A stretch of DNA of 64,000 nucleotides from an uncultured Pseudomonadota bacterium (GCA_913061235.1 CAJXTB010000007.1:1-64000), one strand, 5' to 3'; positions 1-9,116 are shown, counted from the first letter of the stretch. Notes: generated by a model from the sequence alone, not told the origin. Numbers and translations are program-made.

Positions 1-39
1 GGCGCAACGTGATTGTGTCGGGACACAGTGCGTTGCGCC
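1..39. terminator. Strong hairpin at the left edge
   Basis: Bases 1-9 (GGCGCAACG) pair perfectly with 31-39 (CGTTGCGCC). A second short stem forms inside (15-19 with 22-26). There is no T run on either side, so it could be a factor-dependent terminator or a hairpin at the end of an unseen transcript. The gene it belongs to lies outside the window. Confidence 0.4.
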
Positions 40-589
40 GGGGAAGCTAGGTGCGTGCATGAGCGGCGCAGCCCGGGTCAACCTGGAGCGGCACCGCTGT
101 ATGGAAGCTCTTGGACCTACCAGGTTCAGGCCATCTGCGCGCGGGTCCAGTAGGGCAACGATGGTTCGACATTCGGGAAGCCATTGCTGCTGTCTGTTTG
201 TCTGGTGTTTTAGGGACGGTAGCGAAACAGTTCGGTGAGGCGGTACACATGAGGTGCGGCGAATCGGACGCTTAGACTATTGTGTTTAGTGGCGCACAAA
301 GAATTGGTCTGTTTTTGGTTTTTCACAAGATAGGGGACCATCCGTCCTTGAACACACTCCCTGTTTGGGGGCCGCTATTTTGTGTGATATCGACCCTGTA
401 GACGTGTGATTTGCCCCATATCCCTGTGTGTTATCACCCTGCCGATCTGAGTCTGATACCGACAGTGGGCGTCACTCCCTAAAAATTTCAAATACGGGTC
501 GACTGGAAGGTACAAAATGGTAAGAGAAATGGCGTTCCGCTACGAAAGTCGGAACACGTTGATTCGCACCAATAGCTCGTGGTGAACAC
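40..589. other. Gene-poor leader region
   Basis: I see no convincing gene here. The stretch is more AT-rich near 240-520 than the neighbouring genes, as expected for a promoter region of the gene at 590. A 22-codon frame (517-585, starting MVREMAFRY, with AAGG upstream) ends just before the next start codon. It could be a leader peptide, but nothing else supports it. Confidence 0.3.
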
Positions 590-2005
590 ATGATTCGTCG
601 ACTCAGTACTCTCGCTCTCTTGGCCCTTGCCGGCACTGCTCACGCTGTGGACCCAGATGCAGATGGCGATAGCGTTGCGGATGGTGTTGATAACTGTCCC
701 GCAACGTCCAATTCCAGCCAGGTGGACACCGATGGCGACGGTTGGGGAGATGCCTGTGTTGACCCCACCGCGACTGTCGATTCGTCGGTCATACTTGGAC
801 TGAACACGTACGTTGGTGCTCGTGCGAGCATTGGTAGCGGTTGTACACTCGGGGACGGAACGGTGGTCTTCCGCGGTGCCTCTATTGGCGCTAATGCCGA
901 CATTGGCGCAGACAATGTCATTGCTCGGTCTGTCACAGTCGGAGACGACCTCGTCACTCTGGACTCAGTCACGATTGGCTATGCTGCTGTGCTTGGCCAT
1001 GACGTGACACTCAATACCTTTGCCACAGTGGGCAACTTGGTTCAGGTCGGAGACTTCACCACCTTGGATACGAACGCCGTATTGGCTCGGTCCGTCGTGG
1101 TCGCGGACTCCGCAAGTGCAGGTGTTGGCTCGTTGATTGCTGGCATCGTCGGACCTGAAACCGACATCGGCGCCGACGTGCGAGTAGAGGCTGGGGCTCG
1201 TGTGCGCAAGGGCACGAACCTGGTCACAGGGGCTCGGATTGAGGCCACCGCCCGTGTCGGCCGAGGTGCGCAGATTGCCTCCGGCGGCGTCGTTCACGGG
1301 ACTGTGCGGGCCTACGGAATTGTTGGCGAGAGCGCCACGGTGAGTGTCGACTCGGTGGTCCTACGCCGCGGTGAGCTGTGTGGAGGAACCGTTCTGCCGA
1401 GCTTCGAGAGCGTCAGCAGCGGCGGCACTTATCCCGTTCAAGGCTGTGCTCCTCCGACCAGCTGTCAGGCCATCTTGGATGCAGGCCTGGACTCCGGAAA
1501 TCACCTATACTCCATCGATCCCGACGGACTGGGGGGCGCGGCTGCCTACAACGCGTTCTGTGACATGACCACAGCCGGCGGTGGCTGGACTCGTTGCTAC
1601 GAGGCGACGAGCGGCAGCTTCAGCCACAGCACTTGGGCCCTGCCAGGAAATACCTGCTTTGGAGGGTCTCCCGCATCCAACGGCGAGATGATGTGGCGCG
1701 GGGCGGACACAGACTCCACGTTCATTCAGGCTCACGCGACTAACTCCAGTAGCTACGGGAATTGGTGTGGGTCGATGGACGCCATCAGTCAGCAGGGCCT
1801 CGCACGCAATGTAGGCACAACCGTCAATTACTGGACCGGCGGGGTCTGCTACCTGGGCGGCAACAACGACAGCGGCAGCAACACCTTCTACTCGTGGAAC
1901 CATAGCTGCGGTGGGAGCAATACGTTGTCGATTGGAGTGACTCACGGAAGTGGGTGTGACTACGAAGACTACGCGCTCGGTGACCTGTGGGTCTTCTACC
2001 GCTAA
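590..2005 (+). CDS. Secreted beta-helix stalk protein, fibrinogen-like tip (paralogue 1)
   Basis: 471 aa, exported. The signal peptide covers residues 1-19 and ends AHA. Next comes a thrombospondin-3-type Ca-binding repeat (about 20-57, DADGDSVADGVDNCP and DTDGDGWGDACV). A long run of imperfect hexapeptides (about 58-285, for example IGADNV, VGRGAQ) follows, typical of a left-handed parallel beta helix. The tip starts near residue 291 and matches the N-terminal half of bacterial fibrinogen-like domains (YSIDPDG, FCDMTTAGGGWT). The hexapeptide fold is best known from acyltransferases, but export, no catalytic His and a lectin-like tip argue for a surface stalk or adhesin. Paralogues lie at 9266, 12823, 21135 and 53530. 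The last 33 bases of this gene recur at 3230-3262. Domain calls are from recognition; the adhesin role is inferred. Confidence 0.85.
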   Translation: MIRRLSTLALLALAGTAHAVDPDADGDSVADGVDNCPATSNSSQVDTDGDGWGDACVDPTATVDSSVILGLNTYVGARASIGSGCTLGDGTVVFRGASIGANADIGADNVIARSVTVGDDLVTLDSVTIGYAAVLGHDVTLNTFATVGNLVQVGDFTTLDTNAVLARSVVVADSASAGVGSLIAGIVGPETDIGADVRVEAGARVRKGTNLVTGARIEATARVGRGAQIASGGVVHGTVRAYGIVGESATVSVDSVVLRRGELCGGTVLPSFESVSSGGTYPVQGCAPPTSCQAILDAGLDSGNHLYSIDPDGLGGAAAYNAFCDMTTAGGGWTRCYEATSGSFSHSTWALPGNTCFGGSPASNGEMMWRGADTDSTFIQAHATNSSSYGNWCGSMDAISQQGLARNVGTTVNYWTGGVCYLGGNNDSGSNTFYSWNHSCGGSNTLSIGVTHGSGCDYEDYALGDLWVFYR

Positions 2006-2071
2006 TCGGAGCTCCTGCTGGCGCTGTGGCCACAGCCGATTTCCGAAGACCGCCCTCGTGTCCCGTGTCAG
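2006..2071 (-). pseudogene. Remnant of the 3' end of the DUF4105 gene
   Basis: Read on the minus strand, this stretch encodes LTRDTRAVFGNRLWPQ and then RQQELRL. It matches the C-terminal LTGDARAVFGNPLWPE / GQQELRL of the intact gene at 3339-5648. At DNA level, about 47 of the 50 bases from 2010 agree with 3368-3418. The copy is truncated at both ends, with no start and no proper stop. It is the left half of the duplication that brackets the ice-binding gene. Confidence 0.75.
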
Positions 2072-2364
2072 CGTGCTGTCTTGGCGCGTGTGAGTCACTG
2101 GAGCTTGGTCACCCTGGACTGAAGTAGGAAGTTCCTTTGAAATGCGGCATTGCATGATGTCTGATTGTGATTACTACGATGGTTCGGAGGAAACTCGCTC
2201 CATGGGGTTTCCTTCGACGGTGTACGCCCCCGCCCACGCGGGAAGTTACCGAATCCGCGGGGGTAACGGACCAACGCGTCGTCCTGGCAACGTTCTGCCG
2301 GCTGTCTAGTCCGTCCCGCTCCGTCGCGATTCGCGTTCGGGGCTACTCCTGCCCCAGGTGCCCT
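2072..2364. other. Intergenic leader of the ice-binding gene
   Basis: I find no gene here. An open frame running through it in phase with the downstream gene has no signal peptide, so the lipoprotein start at 2365 is preferred. The region presumably holds the promoter of the ice-binding gene. Confidence 0.3.
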
Positions 2365-3207
2365 ATGAATTCCAAGACCTCCCTCGTGTTTCTTCTGCTG
2401 ATGGCGTGTGCCGACGGCAACAATGGCGATGCTGACTCGGACACCGGCATGGATTCCGACACCGACACCGAGCGTGATGAGTACAACCCCCAGAACCCCC
2501 TCGCTGAGGGGCCTGCGCCTGTCGATATGGGCGATGCAGACGGTGGCCCTTCCTCCGCGGGTAGCTACGTGCTGTTGGCAAAGTCGGCCATCTCCAACGT
2601 GACCGGCTCTGCTGTCTCGGGTGGAAGCGTGGGGCTGTCGCCATCGGCTGCCACCTTCATCACGGGGATGACCCTGGTGGTCGACCCTACCGGCGTCTAC
2701 GCCACGTCGATCGCGGTGCCTGCGCCCGGCAAGGTGTACGCCGCCAACTACGCGGTGCCCACACCCACGGACCTTACGACAGCAGTGCTGGACATGCAGG
2801 CCGGCTACGAAGATGCCGCCATTCGCTGGCCGCCTGACGAACTCGACCTTTCTAGCGGCGCCATCGGTGGTCTGACCCTAGAGCCGGGCTTGTACACCTG
2901 GGGCAGCTCAGTGACGGTGCCCACGGACCTGACGTTCGCCGGTGGGGCTGATGACGTGTGGATTCTGCAGATGTCGGGAGACCTCGACGTGGGTACCGGA
3001 ACTCAGGTGATTCTTAGTGGAGGTGCGGATGCCTCGAACATCTACTGGCAGGTCGCGGGTCAGGCGACGATTCGCGCCAACGCCCACTTCGAGGGAATAC
3101 TCCTCTCCAGCACCGGCGTGACCTTGCAGACCAACGCCTCTGTTCACGGGCGCATCATGGCTCAGACCATGATTGCCTTAGACGACAACGCAGTCACGGC
3201 CCCCTGA
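2365..3207 (+). CDS. Ice-binding lipoprotein (DUF3494)
   Basis: 280 aa. The start at 2365 gives a lipoprotein signal (LVFLLLMAC, Cys about residue 15), followed by an Asp/Ser/Thr linker (DADSDTGMDSDTDT). From about residue 60 the protein matches DUF3494: LLAKSAISNVTGSAV, GAIGGLTLEPGLYTWGSSV, a DVWILQMSG segment, LSGGADASNIYWQVAG, HFEGILLS, and a final GRIMAQTMIALDDNAVTAP. Proteins of this fold (an irregular beta solenoid plus a helix) bind ice and inhibit recrystallisation. Here it would be anchored in the outer membrane or exposed at the surface. The family is widely spread by horizontal transfer. The gene sits exactly between duplicated pieces of its neighbours, which suggests insertion. 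Confidence 0.92.
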   Translation: MNSKTSLVFLLLMACADGNNGDADSDTGMDSDTDTERDEYNPQNPLAEGPAPVDMGDADGGPSSAGSYVLLAKSAISNVTGSAVSGGSVGLSPSAATFITGMTLVVDPTGVYATSIAVPAPGKVYAANYAVPTPTDLTTAVLDMQAGYEDAAIRWPPDELDLSSGAIGGLTLEPGLYTWGSSVTVPTDLTFAGGADDVWILQMSGDLDVGTGTQVILSGGADASNIYWQVAGQATIRANAHFEGILLSSTGVTLQTNASVHGRIMAQTMIALDDNAVTAP

Positions 3208-3221
3208 GGGGCTGGTTGTCT

Positions 3222-3262
3222 GAGGACTAGGCGCTCGGTGACCTGTGGGTCTTCTACCGCTA
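3222..3262 (+). repeat. Duplicate of the 3' end of the 590-2005 gene
   Basis: Thirty-three bases (3230-3262), ending with the TAA stop, are identical to 1973-2005. A few further bases upstream are near-identical. Together with the remnant at 2006-2071 it shows that the junction between the stalk gene and the DUF4105 gene exists twice, with the ice-binding gene between the copies. Confidence 0.8.
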
Positions 3263-3338
3263 AGAGACGCTGGAACCCTGTCTTCTGCCCTTGGACTTCA
3301 TCTCGGAGTTTGGGGACACCCGATAGGCGTTAGCCTGT

Positions 3339-5648
3339 CTAGAACGGCTCGAACTCTAGCCCTAGACGCAGCTCCTGCTGGCCCTCTGGCCACAGCGGAT
3401 TTCCGAAGACCGCCCTCGCGTCTCCCGTAAGGGCGACGTCTACGCCGAAGACCTCGAAGGCGCGGGCACGCAGTAGGGCTCGCGCCGAGCGTTCCTGCCA
3501 CAGGCCTCCAATCGTCAGAACGGGCTGCCAGGCACCTTCAAGCCGCAGCTCGGTCAACGCTTGGCGGCCAGAACCGAAAGCCAGCCTGGCCTCAATGGGT
3601 AGACCCACGCCGATGACGCCGTCCCATCCTTCGGTCTCGTGGGTACGAGTGGTTCGCACTGTGGCGCCGACTCGCAGCTGTAGATGGTGTCGGTGCCGGT
3701 CGAGCTGTAGCAGCTCCAAGACGCCACCAACACCGGCCCAGGTCACGTCGGCCCCGGTGTGAACACGGCGCTGTAGCAGCCCATCCACGACCTGAAAGTA
3801 CATGCCAGGGTTCATGGCCAGGGCATTGCCGCGCACGCGGGTCAGCGAGAACAACTGCCAACGTGTTCGGACGGCAATGGGCAGGCCGATGCGCACTTGG
3901 ACCTCGCCCTTGAGGACCGCCACCTCGAGGCCGTCTACCAGACGATAGCGCTGTGCCGCGCCCATTCGGTCACCGTACAGCTGGGATGTCACCACCACCC
4001 AGGGGTTCACTCCGTCGCCTTCGTCACGGGCCATGGCGTGTACGCCGAAGCGTCGTAGGGGAGTGTGCAGGCTGCCGCGACTTGGGCGCGGTGCTAACTC
4101 CGCTAGTAGGCGCTGTTCGGACGATTCTCCCTGCCGAAGTTCGACTCCGGCCTGTTCTGAAGCACGACCAAGCTGCGCGCGAGCACCGCGCAGGGCGTCT
4201 CGTGTTGGCTTGTTGGGTGTGAGCTGACGTTCGGTAGACGACGCCCACGCGAAGAGGTCGTCCACTGCGGGCCACGCGTGCTGTGGAATGGTTCCCGAAG
4301 CGATACCTTCGCTAAGAGCGGCGTATCCACGAGCTCTGTGTTCGGGTCGTCGGGAGCCCAGGTCGCGTCGCACCGCCCGCGCGTCGCCGGGGTCAAGCAC
4401 GTCCTTCAGGGTGCGTCGTGTGAGGCGTCGGACCGCGACAGTGCGGCTGCTGAGCGCATGTTCGATGACGAACTCGGGCGCGACGCGTTCGATGAGCCCG
4501 GCGTCATCCATGGCCGCAAGCAGCGTATTGGGGGGGTAGGCCGGGGGCAGTCGCAGCCGCTCTCCCAAGGCAACCTCTCCGAGTTCGCGCGGTAGTTCCT
4601 GGCAGTTGCGGGTGAAGAACAAGTAGGGCCGACGGTAGGCCTGTTGCAGCTCGTCCAGCCGTTCAAGGACCCGGCGTTTCTGAGCGTCGTCCAGTCGAAG
4701 ACGGTACCGATGGAGGTCGCGGTCATCGCCTTCCGAGTAGCGAATGGCCAGACCGCGGTAGCTGTTCTCGTCCACTTGTCCGGCCCATCCACCGGTGAGA
4801 CCTCGGGCGATGTACTTGAGGCCAGACAGCCCGCCAGTATGGGCTTGAAGTGCGTACGAGCGCTGTCGGGTAATGCCGGTCTGTGTCGACTTGAAGGTCA
4901 GAGCCACCGCCGTGTGGCCGGCGATAGAAGCGGCGCTGGCGGTCGACGCGGCCATGAAGACAATGTCGATGGCCACGACCTGGTCGGGGTCGAGGCCAAC
5001 GTCGGCGAGGTTTGCACAAGCGCTCGGACCCGGTTCACGGTCAAAGTGGCTGTCCAAGAAGCGCCACTTTGCTGGAATCATGCAGCGCGGTTCGTCGAAT
5101 CGGTCGCTCGGCAACACGTCAGGCACGCTGTAGCGCTCGATAGCGGTCGCTAGGTCCTCCCGCCGGTGGGTGGCTCCTTGTACGGTTGCGTAGGCCAGAA
5201 GGTCTTTCTCCCCGGCGCGTCGACCGCTGTCCCAGTCGGACAGATGCTTCCAGTCTTGCTCGCGCGACCAGTGCTGGGACTGGTCCAGCTGGTGGGCGAG
5301 GGCGTGGGCAATCTGACGGTGCGCCAGGGCGTCCGCAAGGCCGTCAGCGGTGACCCAGTCCGCCATCTCGGGGTGCGTGCTTAGCCAGTGCTCGGCCTGT
5401 CCCACAAGGCCGTTCAGTCCCATGCTGATGTGCGAGCTGTGATGCGGGTCGCTTGTGAGGACGTGGAGTTGTCCCAGGTCATCCGGCAGGACGGGTGCGG
5501 CGGTGACCTCGAACACCACGTCGACCTCGAGCAAGGCTGCGGGGACTGTCTCGGCGGCTTCATCGAACCACACCTGGACTTGTGGGGTGGCCCCTTGAAG
5601 CCCCCACGACATTGGGGCCGCAGTAGCCAGCGCGACCCACAGCAGCAT
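3339..5648 (-). CDS. Exported DUF4105 (Lnb N-terminal type) protein
   Basis: 769 aa with a short signal peptide (MLLWVALATAA). A region around residues 240-370 resembles DUF4105, the periplasmic papain-like domain of Lnb-type lipoprotein acyltransferases: GHTAVALTFKS (candidate catalytic His), then YLFFTRNCQELPRELG (candidate catalytic Cys). The N-terminal part has an HALAHQLDQSQHW segment resembling a peptidase-like His cluster. The C-terminal ~230 residues look like beta-barrel or beta-rich sequence ending in Phe (LGLEFEPF). It starts 2 bases after the stop of the upstream gene (5651-6625), so the two form an operon. The enzymatic role is inferred from the family. Confidence 0.7.
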   Translation of the reverse strand: MLLWVALATAAPMSWGLQGATPQVQVWFDEAAETVPAALLEVDVVFEVTAAPVLPDDLGQLHVLTSDPHHSSHISMGLNGLVGQAEHWLSTHPEMADWVTADGLADALAHRQIAHALAHQLDQSQHWSREQDWKHLSDWDSGRRAGEKDLLAYATVQGATHRREDLATAIERYSVPDVLPSDRFDEPRCMIPAKWRFLDSHFDREPGPSACANLADVGLDPDQVVAIDIVFMAASTASAASIAGHTAVALTFKSTQTGITRQRSYALQAHTGGLSGLKYIARGLTGGWAGQVDENSYRGLAIRYSEGDDRDLHRYRLRLDDAQKRRVLERLDELQQAYRRPYLFFTRNCQELPRELGEVALGERLRLPPAYPPNTLLAAMDDAGLIERVAPEFVIEHALSSRTVAVRRLTRRTLKDVLDPGDARAVRRDLGSRRPEHRARGYAALSEGIASGTIPQHAWPAVDDLFAWASSTERQLTPNKPTRDALRGARAQLGRASEQAGVELRQGESSEQRLLAELAPRPSRGSLHTPLRRFGVHAMARDEGDGVNPWVVVTSQLYGDRMGAAQRYRLVDGLEVAVLKGEVQVRIGLPIAVRTRWQLFSLTRVRGNALAMNPGMYFQVVDGLLQRRVHTGADVTWAGVGGVLELLQLDRHRHHLQLRVGATVRTTRTHETEGWDGVIGVGLPIEARLAFGSGRQALTELRLEGAWQPVLTIGGLWQERSARALLRARAFEVFGVDVALTGDARAVFGNPLWPEGQQELRLGLEFEPF

Positions 5649-5650
5649 GG

Positions 5651-6625
5651 CTAAGGAGTGCCTACTGGCTCTGGCTTATCGCTCTCTGGGACGTCGAGAG
5701 GTGGCGCGTCAGGCACGTCGGGAATGGGCTGATCGGTGGGCCACCAGGGGCGCATGCCGGCAACGAGGCCACGCACGCGTCGGTCGACCTCTTTGGGATG
5801 ACGGATGCCGATGTCGGTGGAGATGCGGTCTAGATAGGTGATGGGGTCCGCGTAGATCTGACTTCTAAGGTCCGCTTGCAACCGCTCTCCATTGTTCGCG
5901 AAGCCAAAGTCGGTCGCCATGGTCGCTGAGCGAAGAGGGATGTCCATCCAGGCGGCGAGCCAGCGGTGGGTATCTGCCTGGGCAGGGAAGTCTGGCTGTG
6001 CGCGCTCGCGAGCCAGTTCCCACAGCATGTGGCTTGCCAGTGTTGGGTCAATGGTCAAGTCACGTGCCAAGCGGGACATGAAGAGCTTGGAGAAGCGGTC
6101 GGCCTCGGTCTCGGTCTCGACCGGTCCGAAGGCGATGCGTGTGTCACGCCAATGCCGGGCCACAACATCCGGGGGAAGGGCTGCGGCCTCGGACAGTGCG
6201 TCCAGAGTGGCACCTCCGCCCTCTGCGACGTTGCTGTTCATGCGCTCGAAGGAGTCGGGGTCTGTCATCACAACACCGAGCTCCACACCCAGGTTGCTGC
6301 GTGTGTCGATGATGCCGCTATCGAGAAGCGCTCGGGCGCGTTCCCGGCTGTCCCAGCCTTCGCCCCAGTCGCCTTTCCCGCGTCTGTTGGCTCGGACCAC
6401 GGCGTAGACGACCAGTGCGCCCGCAACCGTTGAGACCACCGAGACGAGTGCGGTGGTGCCCGTGGCGCTTCCAGAGCTTCCGCTGGAGCTACTTCCGCTG
6501 GAGCTACTTCCGCTAGAGCTGCTTCCACTGGAGCTGCTTCCAGAGGACGCGCGCGCAGACCCAGGTAGGGAGAAGCCGGCAAGGGTCATGGATACTAAGG
6601 CGCAACGCGCAGCCTTGAGGGGCAT
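5651..6625 (-). CDS. Exported DUF3015-like protein with Ser/Gly repeat linker
   Basis: 324 aa. The signal peptide (ending SARA) is followed by a low-complexity (SSGSS)n linker at about residues 27-52 and a transmembrane segment (ALVSVVSTVAGALVVYAVV). The soluble part contains RSNLGVELGVVMTDPDSF and MNSNVAEGGGATLDALSEAAAL. This resembles the DUF3015 pattern of a conserved Asn followed by a Gly-rich turn and a LDxLxxL helix. The C-terminus is Pro-rich. It is the first gene of a two-gene operon with the DUF4105 protein, so a shared envelope function is likely. The DUF3015 match is moderate. Confidence 0.6.
   Translation of the reverse strand: MPLKAARCALVSMTLAGFSLPGSARASSGSSSSGSSSSGSSSSGSSSSGSSGSATGTTALVSVVSTVAGALVVYAVVRANRRGKGDWGEGWDSRERARALLDSGIIDTRSNLGVELGVVMTDPDSFERMNSNVAEGGGATLDALSEAAALPPDVVARHWRDTRIAFGPVETETEADRFSKLFMSRLARDLTIDPTLASHMLWELARERAQPDFPAQADTHRWLAAWMDIPLRSATMATDFGFANNGERLQADLRSQIYADPITYLDRISTDIGIRHPKEVDRRVRGLVAGMRPWWPTDQPIPDVPDAPPLDVPESDKPEPVGTP
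6468..6542 (-). repeat. Tandem 15-bp repeats encoding the SSGSS linker
   Basis: About five imperfect copies of a 15-bp unit (CTTCCGCTGGAGCTA and variants on the plus strand) encode the Ser/Gly linker. Such repeats can expand or contract without shifting the frame, so linker length may vary between strains. Confidence 0.8.
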
Positions 6626-6688
6626 GTGCTCTCCAATCCAACCCGACTGCGGGGTAGGCTTGGTACACTATAGCGTAGGCGGAAAGCA

Positions 6689-7450
6689 GTGATTGTAGTC
6701 AGTGGCACAGGGCGGTCCGGAACCAGCATGTGGATGCAGGCGCTGGGCGCCGGAGGGGTTTCGGTCCTTGGAGACGCCTTTCCGCTGGACTGGAAGCACA
6801 CCTTTGCAGATGCCAACGTCAATGGCTTCTTTGAGTCGTCGTTGTGGAACGGCATCAACTCGTCCACCAATCCCGACCCCGCTTCTGGGGCGCTGATCAC
6901 TGCCGAACAGAGCCGTGATGTCGCCGCCAAGGTGTTCCTGCCCGGCCTTGCGCGTTCGCACCGTGAGTACCTGGACCGCGTCATTGTCAGCTTGCGTGAC
7001 TGGCGTGCGTTCGAGCAGAGTCGACTTCGCGCGGATGTCATCTATGGCCGTGCCGCCGACCACAACACGGTTCATCAGCGGGTGTGGCGATGGTGGCATG
7101 AGGTGACGGTGGGGGTCACCGACATCGTTCGTCGCGGCTACCCGTGCCGAGTGGTCGACTACGATGCTGTTCTTGCGGACCCGGAAGGACAGATGCGGCC
7201 CATCTTGGAGTGGCTGCACGTAGATGTAGATGTAGACGCTGCATTGTCGGTTGTTCAGCCATCCCTCCGAACCCACGCGCACAGCCCCACACCGGACGTT
7301 CCAGCCGTGTGGGTGGATGCACTGGACGAGGTCCAGGAGTCACTACGTGAAGGACCGCTGACGCCAGCACTCGCGCGTCGCATTGCCGTGCTGAACCGGG
7401 TGGTCTTGCAGGCCAAAGCTCATGTGCCGAAGAGTGGGTGGCGGCAGTGA
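6689..7450 (+). CDS. Sulfotransferase family protein
   Basis: 253 aa with a GTG start. It opens directly with the PAPS 5'-phosphate-binding loop (VSGTGRSGTSMWMQAL, residues 4-19). DRVIVSLRDWRAF (about 92-104) and RGYPCRVVDYDAVLADPEGQMRPILEWLHV (split over about 150-180) match the sulfotransferase 3'-phosphate region and the family's conserved 'y..L..dP......l..fLg' stretch. No signal peptide, so cytoplasmic. The acceptor cannot be told from sequence. Neighbours are divergent or convergent envelope genes. Confidence 0.8.
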   Translation: MIVVSGTGRSGTSMWMQALGAGGVSVLGDAFPLDWKHTFADANVNGFFESSLWNGINSSTNPDPASGALITAEQSRDVAAKVFLPGLARSHREYLDRVIVSLRDWRAFEQSRLRADVIYGRAADHNTVHQRVWRWWHEVTVGVTDIVRRGYPCRVVDYDAVLADPEGQMRPILEWLHVDVDVDAALSVVQPSLRTHAHSPTPDVPAVWVDALDEVQESLREGPLTPALARRIAVLNRVVLQAKAHVPKSGWRQ

Positions 7451-7457
7451 ACAGCGA

Positions 7458-8216
7458 CTAGGGCAGGATTTGAATCAGCTGGCCGTTCGCAATCTCTCCA
7501 GGGAGGAGGGACAGACTGATGGTCAGCTGTGAACCGGGACCTGAGACGCCGGGCTGGCCATCGGTGATATCTCGGCCTGGCTCTACCCACCCAAAGCCAA
7601 AGCAGCCCACGGGAACGCCACCTTCAAGGCTGACTTGGGCGCCCAACTCAGTCCACTCTGGACGGCTATTCGGAACGACTTCGCCGTGCATGCTACCCAC
7701 TGCCGTTTGGCCGTTTACGTTGGTTGTGGGCGGTGGATTGATGATGTTCGCGTCTCTGCCGCGCGCCGGGCCCAAGCTGGCCGTACCGGTCTCCTCGAGC
7801 AGCACATCCTGGTCGAACTCAACCACCACGAAATGGCTGCCTGGAAGGGCATGCACGGTGTCTAGCGTGTCGATTGTGGCGGTCGCCTGCCACCAGCCCT
7901 GGTCTTCGTCCTGTTCGATTCCCATAGAGGCTGCGGTGACCGAGAGCGTATGGACGAAGTCAGGGGAGAAGGTGGATGGAGGACCGCAGAGCGAGGCGAG
8001 AGCGGTGTCCAGATCAGTGTCCGTGTCCCAGTCGGTATCGGTGTCTGTGTCCCAGTCGGTGTCCGAGTCGTCGTCTACGTTCGAGTCTGCATCCGAGTCC
8101 GAGTCCGAGTCGACGTCCGAGGTCGTGTCGGGTTCGACGGTCCCGTCGGTGTCATCCTCTTCGCACGCGCTGAGGGTCAGGGAGAGGGCAACAAGGAAGA
8201 GTGTGCGTGTGAACAT
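7458..8216 (-). CDS. Lipoprotein with Asp-Thr/Asp-Ser linker
   Basis: 252 aa. The lipobox is LTLSAC (Cys at about residue 18). Residues about 19-70 are a linker almost wholly of Asp, Ser and Thr (DSDSDSDADSN, DTDWDTDTDTDWDTDTD), probably Ca-binding or simply acidic and extended. The remainder matches spondin_N-like architecture only vaguely: PPSTFSPDFVHTLSVTAASMG, HFVVVEFDQDVLLEETGTASLG, then an acidic small C-domain. I do not assign a function. The same linker style occurs in the lipoproteins at 2365 and 58670. Confidence 0.75.
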   Translation of the reverse strand: MFTRTLFLVALSLTLSACEEDDTDGTVEPDTTSDVDSDSDSDADSNVDDDSDTDWDTDTDTDWDTDTDLDTALASLCGPPSTFSPDFVHTLSVTAASMGIEQDEDQGWWQATATIDTLDTVHALPGSHFVVVEFDQDVLLEETGTASLGPARGRDANIINPPPTTNVNGQTAVGSMHGEVVPNSRPEWTELGAQVSLEGGVPVGCFGFGWVEPGRDITDGQPGVSGPGSQLTISLSLLPGEIANGQLIQILP

Positions 8217-8355
8217 GCGGTCTCCGGAGTTGAAGACCCATCACGTCTCGGCGCGACAACGTCATCAGTCGTCCATCTGACATCACCCGCCAGCGAAGGC
8301 GTGTAGGATGGCCAACGTATGTCTGGGTGTTCGCGCCCCGCACCCAGGAGCTCCG

Positions 8356-9069
8356 ATGTCCTCCCTCTTCGCCGCATTGCTACTCATCCCCGGTCTCGCG
8401 CTTGCGCAAGCCGCCCCAGAGCCTGCACCAACACCGGCTCCAGCTGTCCCCGCTGCGACGGCACCCGTGGCTCCGGCACCTGTGGCTGGGCCGACGAACT
8501 ACGCGCTAACATCGAGCGAAGGTCGCCTGTACGTCTTGGTTCGCTACAAGCGCGGCACGCTGGGTGCTGGGCTGGCCCACGACCATGTGGTTGTGGCTAG
8601 CGGATGGTCAGGCTCGGTCACGTGGGACGCCGCGGACCTCACCGCCTGCAACGTTGCCATTGAGGTTCCGGTCGGCGGTCTATCGGTAGACCCGGGCAGT
8701 GCACGCGAGTGGGAGAGCCTTGAAGACCAGACCAGTGCGGGAGACAAGGAAACCATCCGCGACAACCTACGTGGGTCTCGTCAGCTGGACATGAACAACT
8801 ACTCCACGATTCGCTACCAATCGACATCGTGCTCGCGCATAGCGGACGGTACCGTCAACGTCACCGGGGCCCTGACCATCCATGGCGTGAGCAAGACGGT
8901 GACGGTGCCCATGACCATTCGCCAAGGCGAGGGCAGCTTTGGTGCCACCGGCCGCTTTGATGCGACGCATGCAGACTTTGGCATGAGTCCGTACTCGGCT
9001 GCCTTTGGTGCTGTGAAGAACGACCAGCGTCTTAGCTTCGTCATTGACGTTCGCGGAACCGCCCAGTAG
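8356..9069 (+). CDS. YceI-family periplasmic protein
   Basis: 237 aa. The start at 8356 is preferred because AGGAG lies 6-10 bases upstream and it opens a clean signal peptide (ending ALA). A Pro/Ala linker follows (PEPAPTPAPAVP). The body is YceI-like: YKRGTLGAGLAHDHVVVAS, LRGSRQLDMNNYSTIRYQS, VTGALTIHGVSKTVTVPM and FGMSPYSAAFGAVKNDQRL. YceI proteins are lipocalin-like barrels that bind polyprenoid or other hydrophobic ligands. The ligand is unknown here. Confidence 0.88.
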   Translation: MSSLFAALLLIPGLALAQAAPEPAPTPAPAVPAATAPVAPAPVAGPTNYALTSSEGRLYVLVRYKRGTLGAGLAHDHVVVASGWSGSVTWDAADLTACNVAIEVPVGGLSVDPGSAREWESLEDQTSAGDKETIRDNLRGSRQLDMNNYSTIRYQSTSCSRIADGTVNVTGALTIHGVSKTVTVPMTIRQGEGSFGATGRFDATHADFGMSPYSAAFGAVKNDQRLSFVIDVRGTAQ

Positions 9070-9093
9070 CGGAGGAGTCTGGCCTCAACGGCG

Positions 9094-9116
9094 CAGGGAC
9101 GTGCGCAACGTCTCTG
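9094..9116 (+). terminator. Hairpin after the YceI gene
   Basis: CAGGGACGT (9094-9102) pairs with ACGTCTCTG (9108-9116) with one G-T wobble and a 5-base loop, 25 bases after the stop codon. No T tract, so only a tentative terminator. Confidence 0.4.

Noticed and set aside
517-585. Leader peptide upstream of the first stalk gene
   Set aside because: Only 22 codons, no attenuator-like structure after it and no similar frame before the paralogues.
590-2005. Sugar or serine O-acetyltransferase
   Set aside because: The hexapeptide helix fits, but the proteins are exported, lack the catalytic His loop and end in binding domains.
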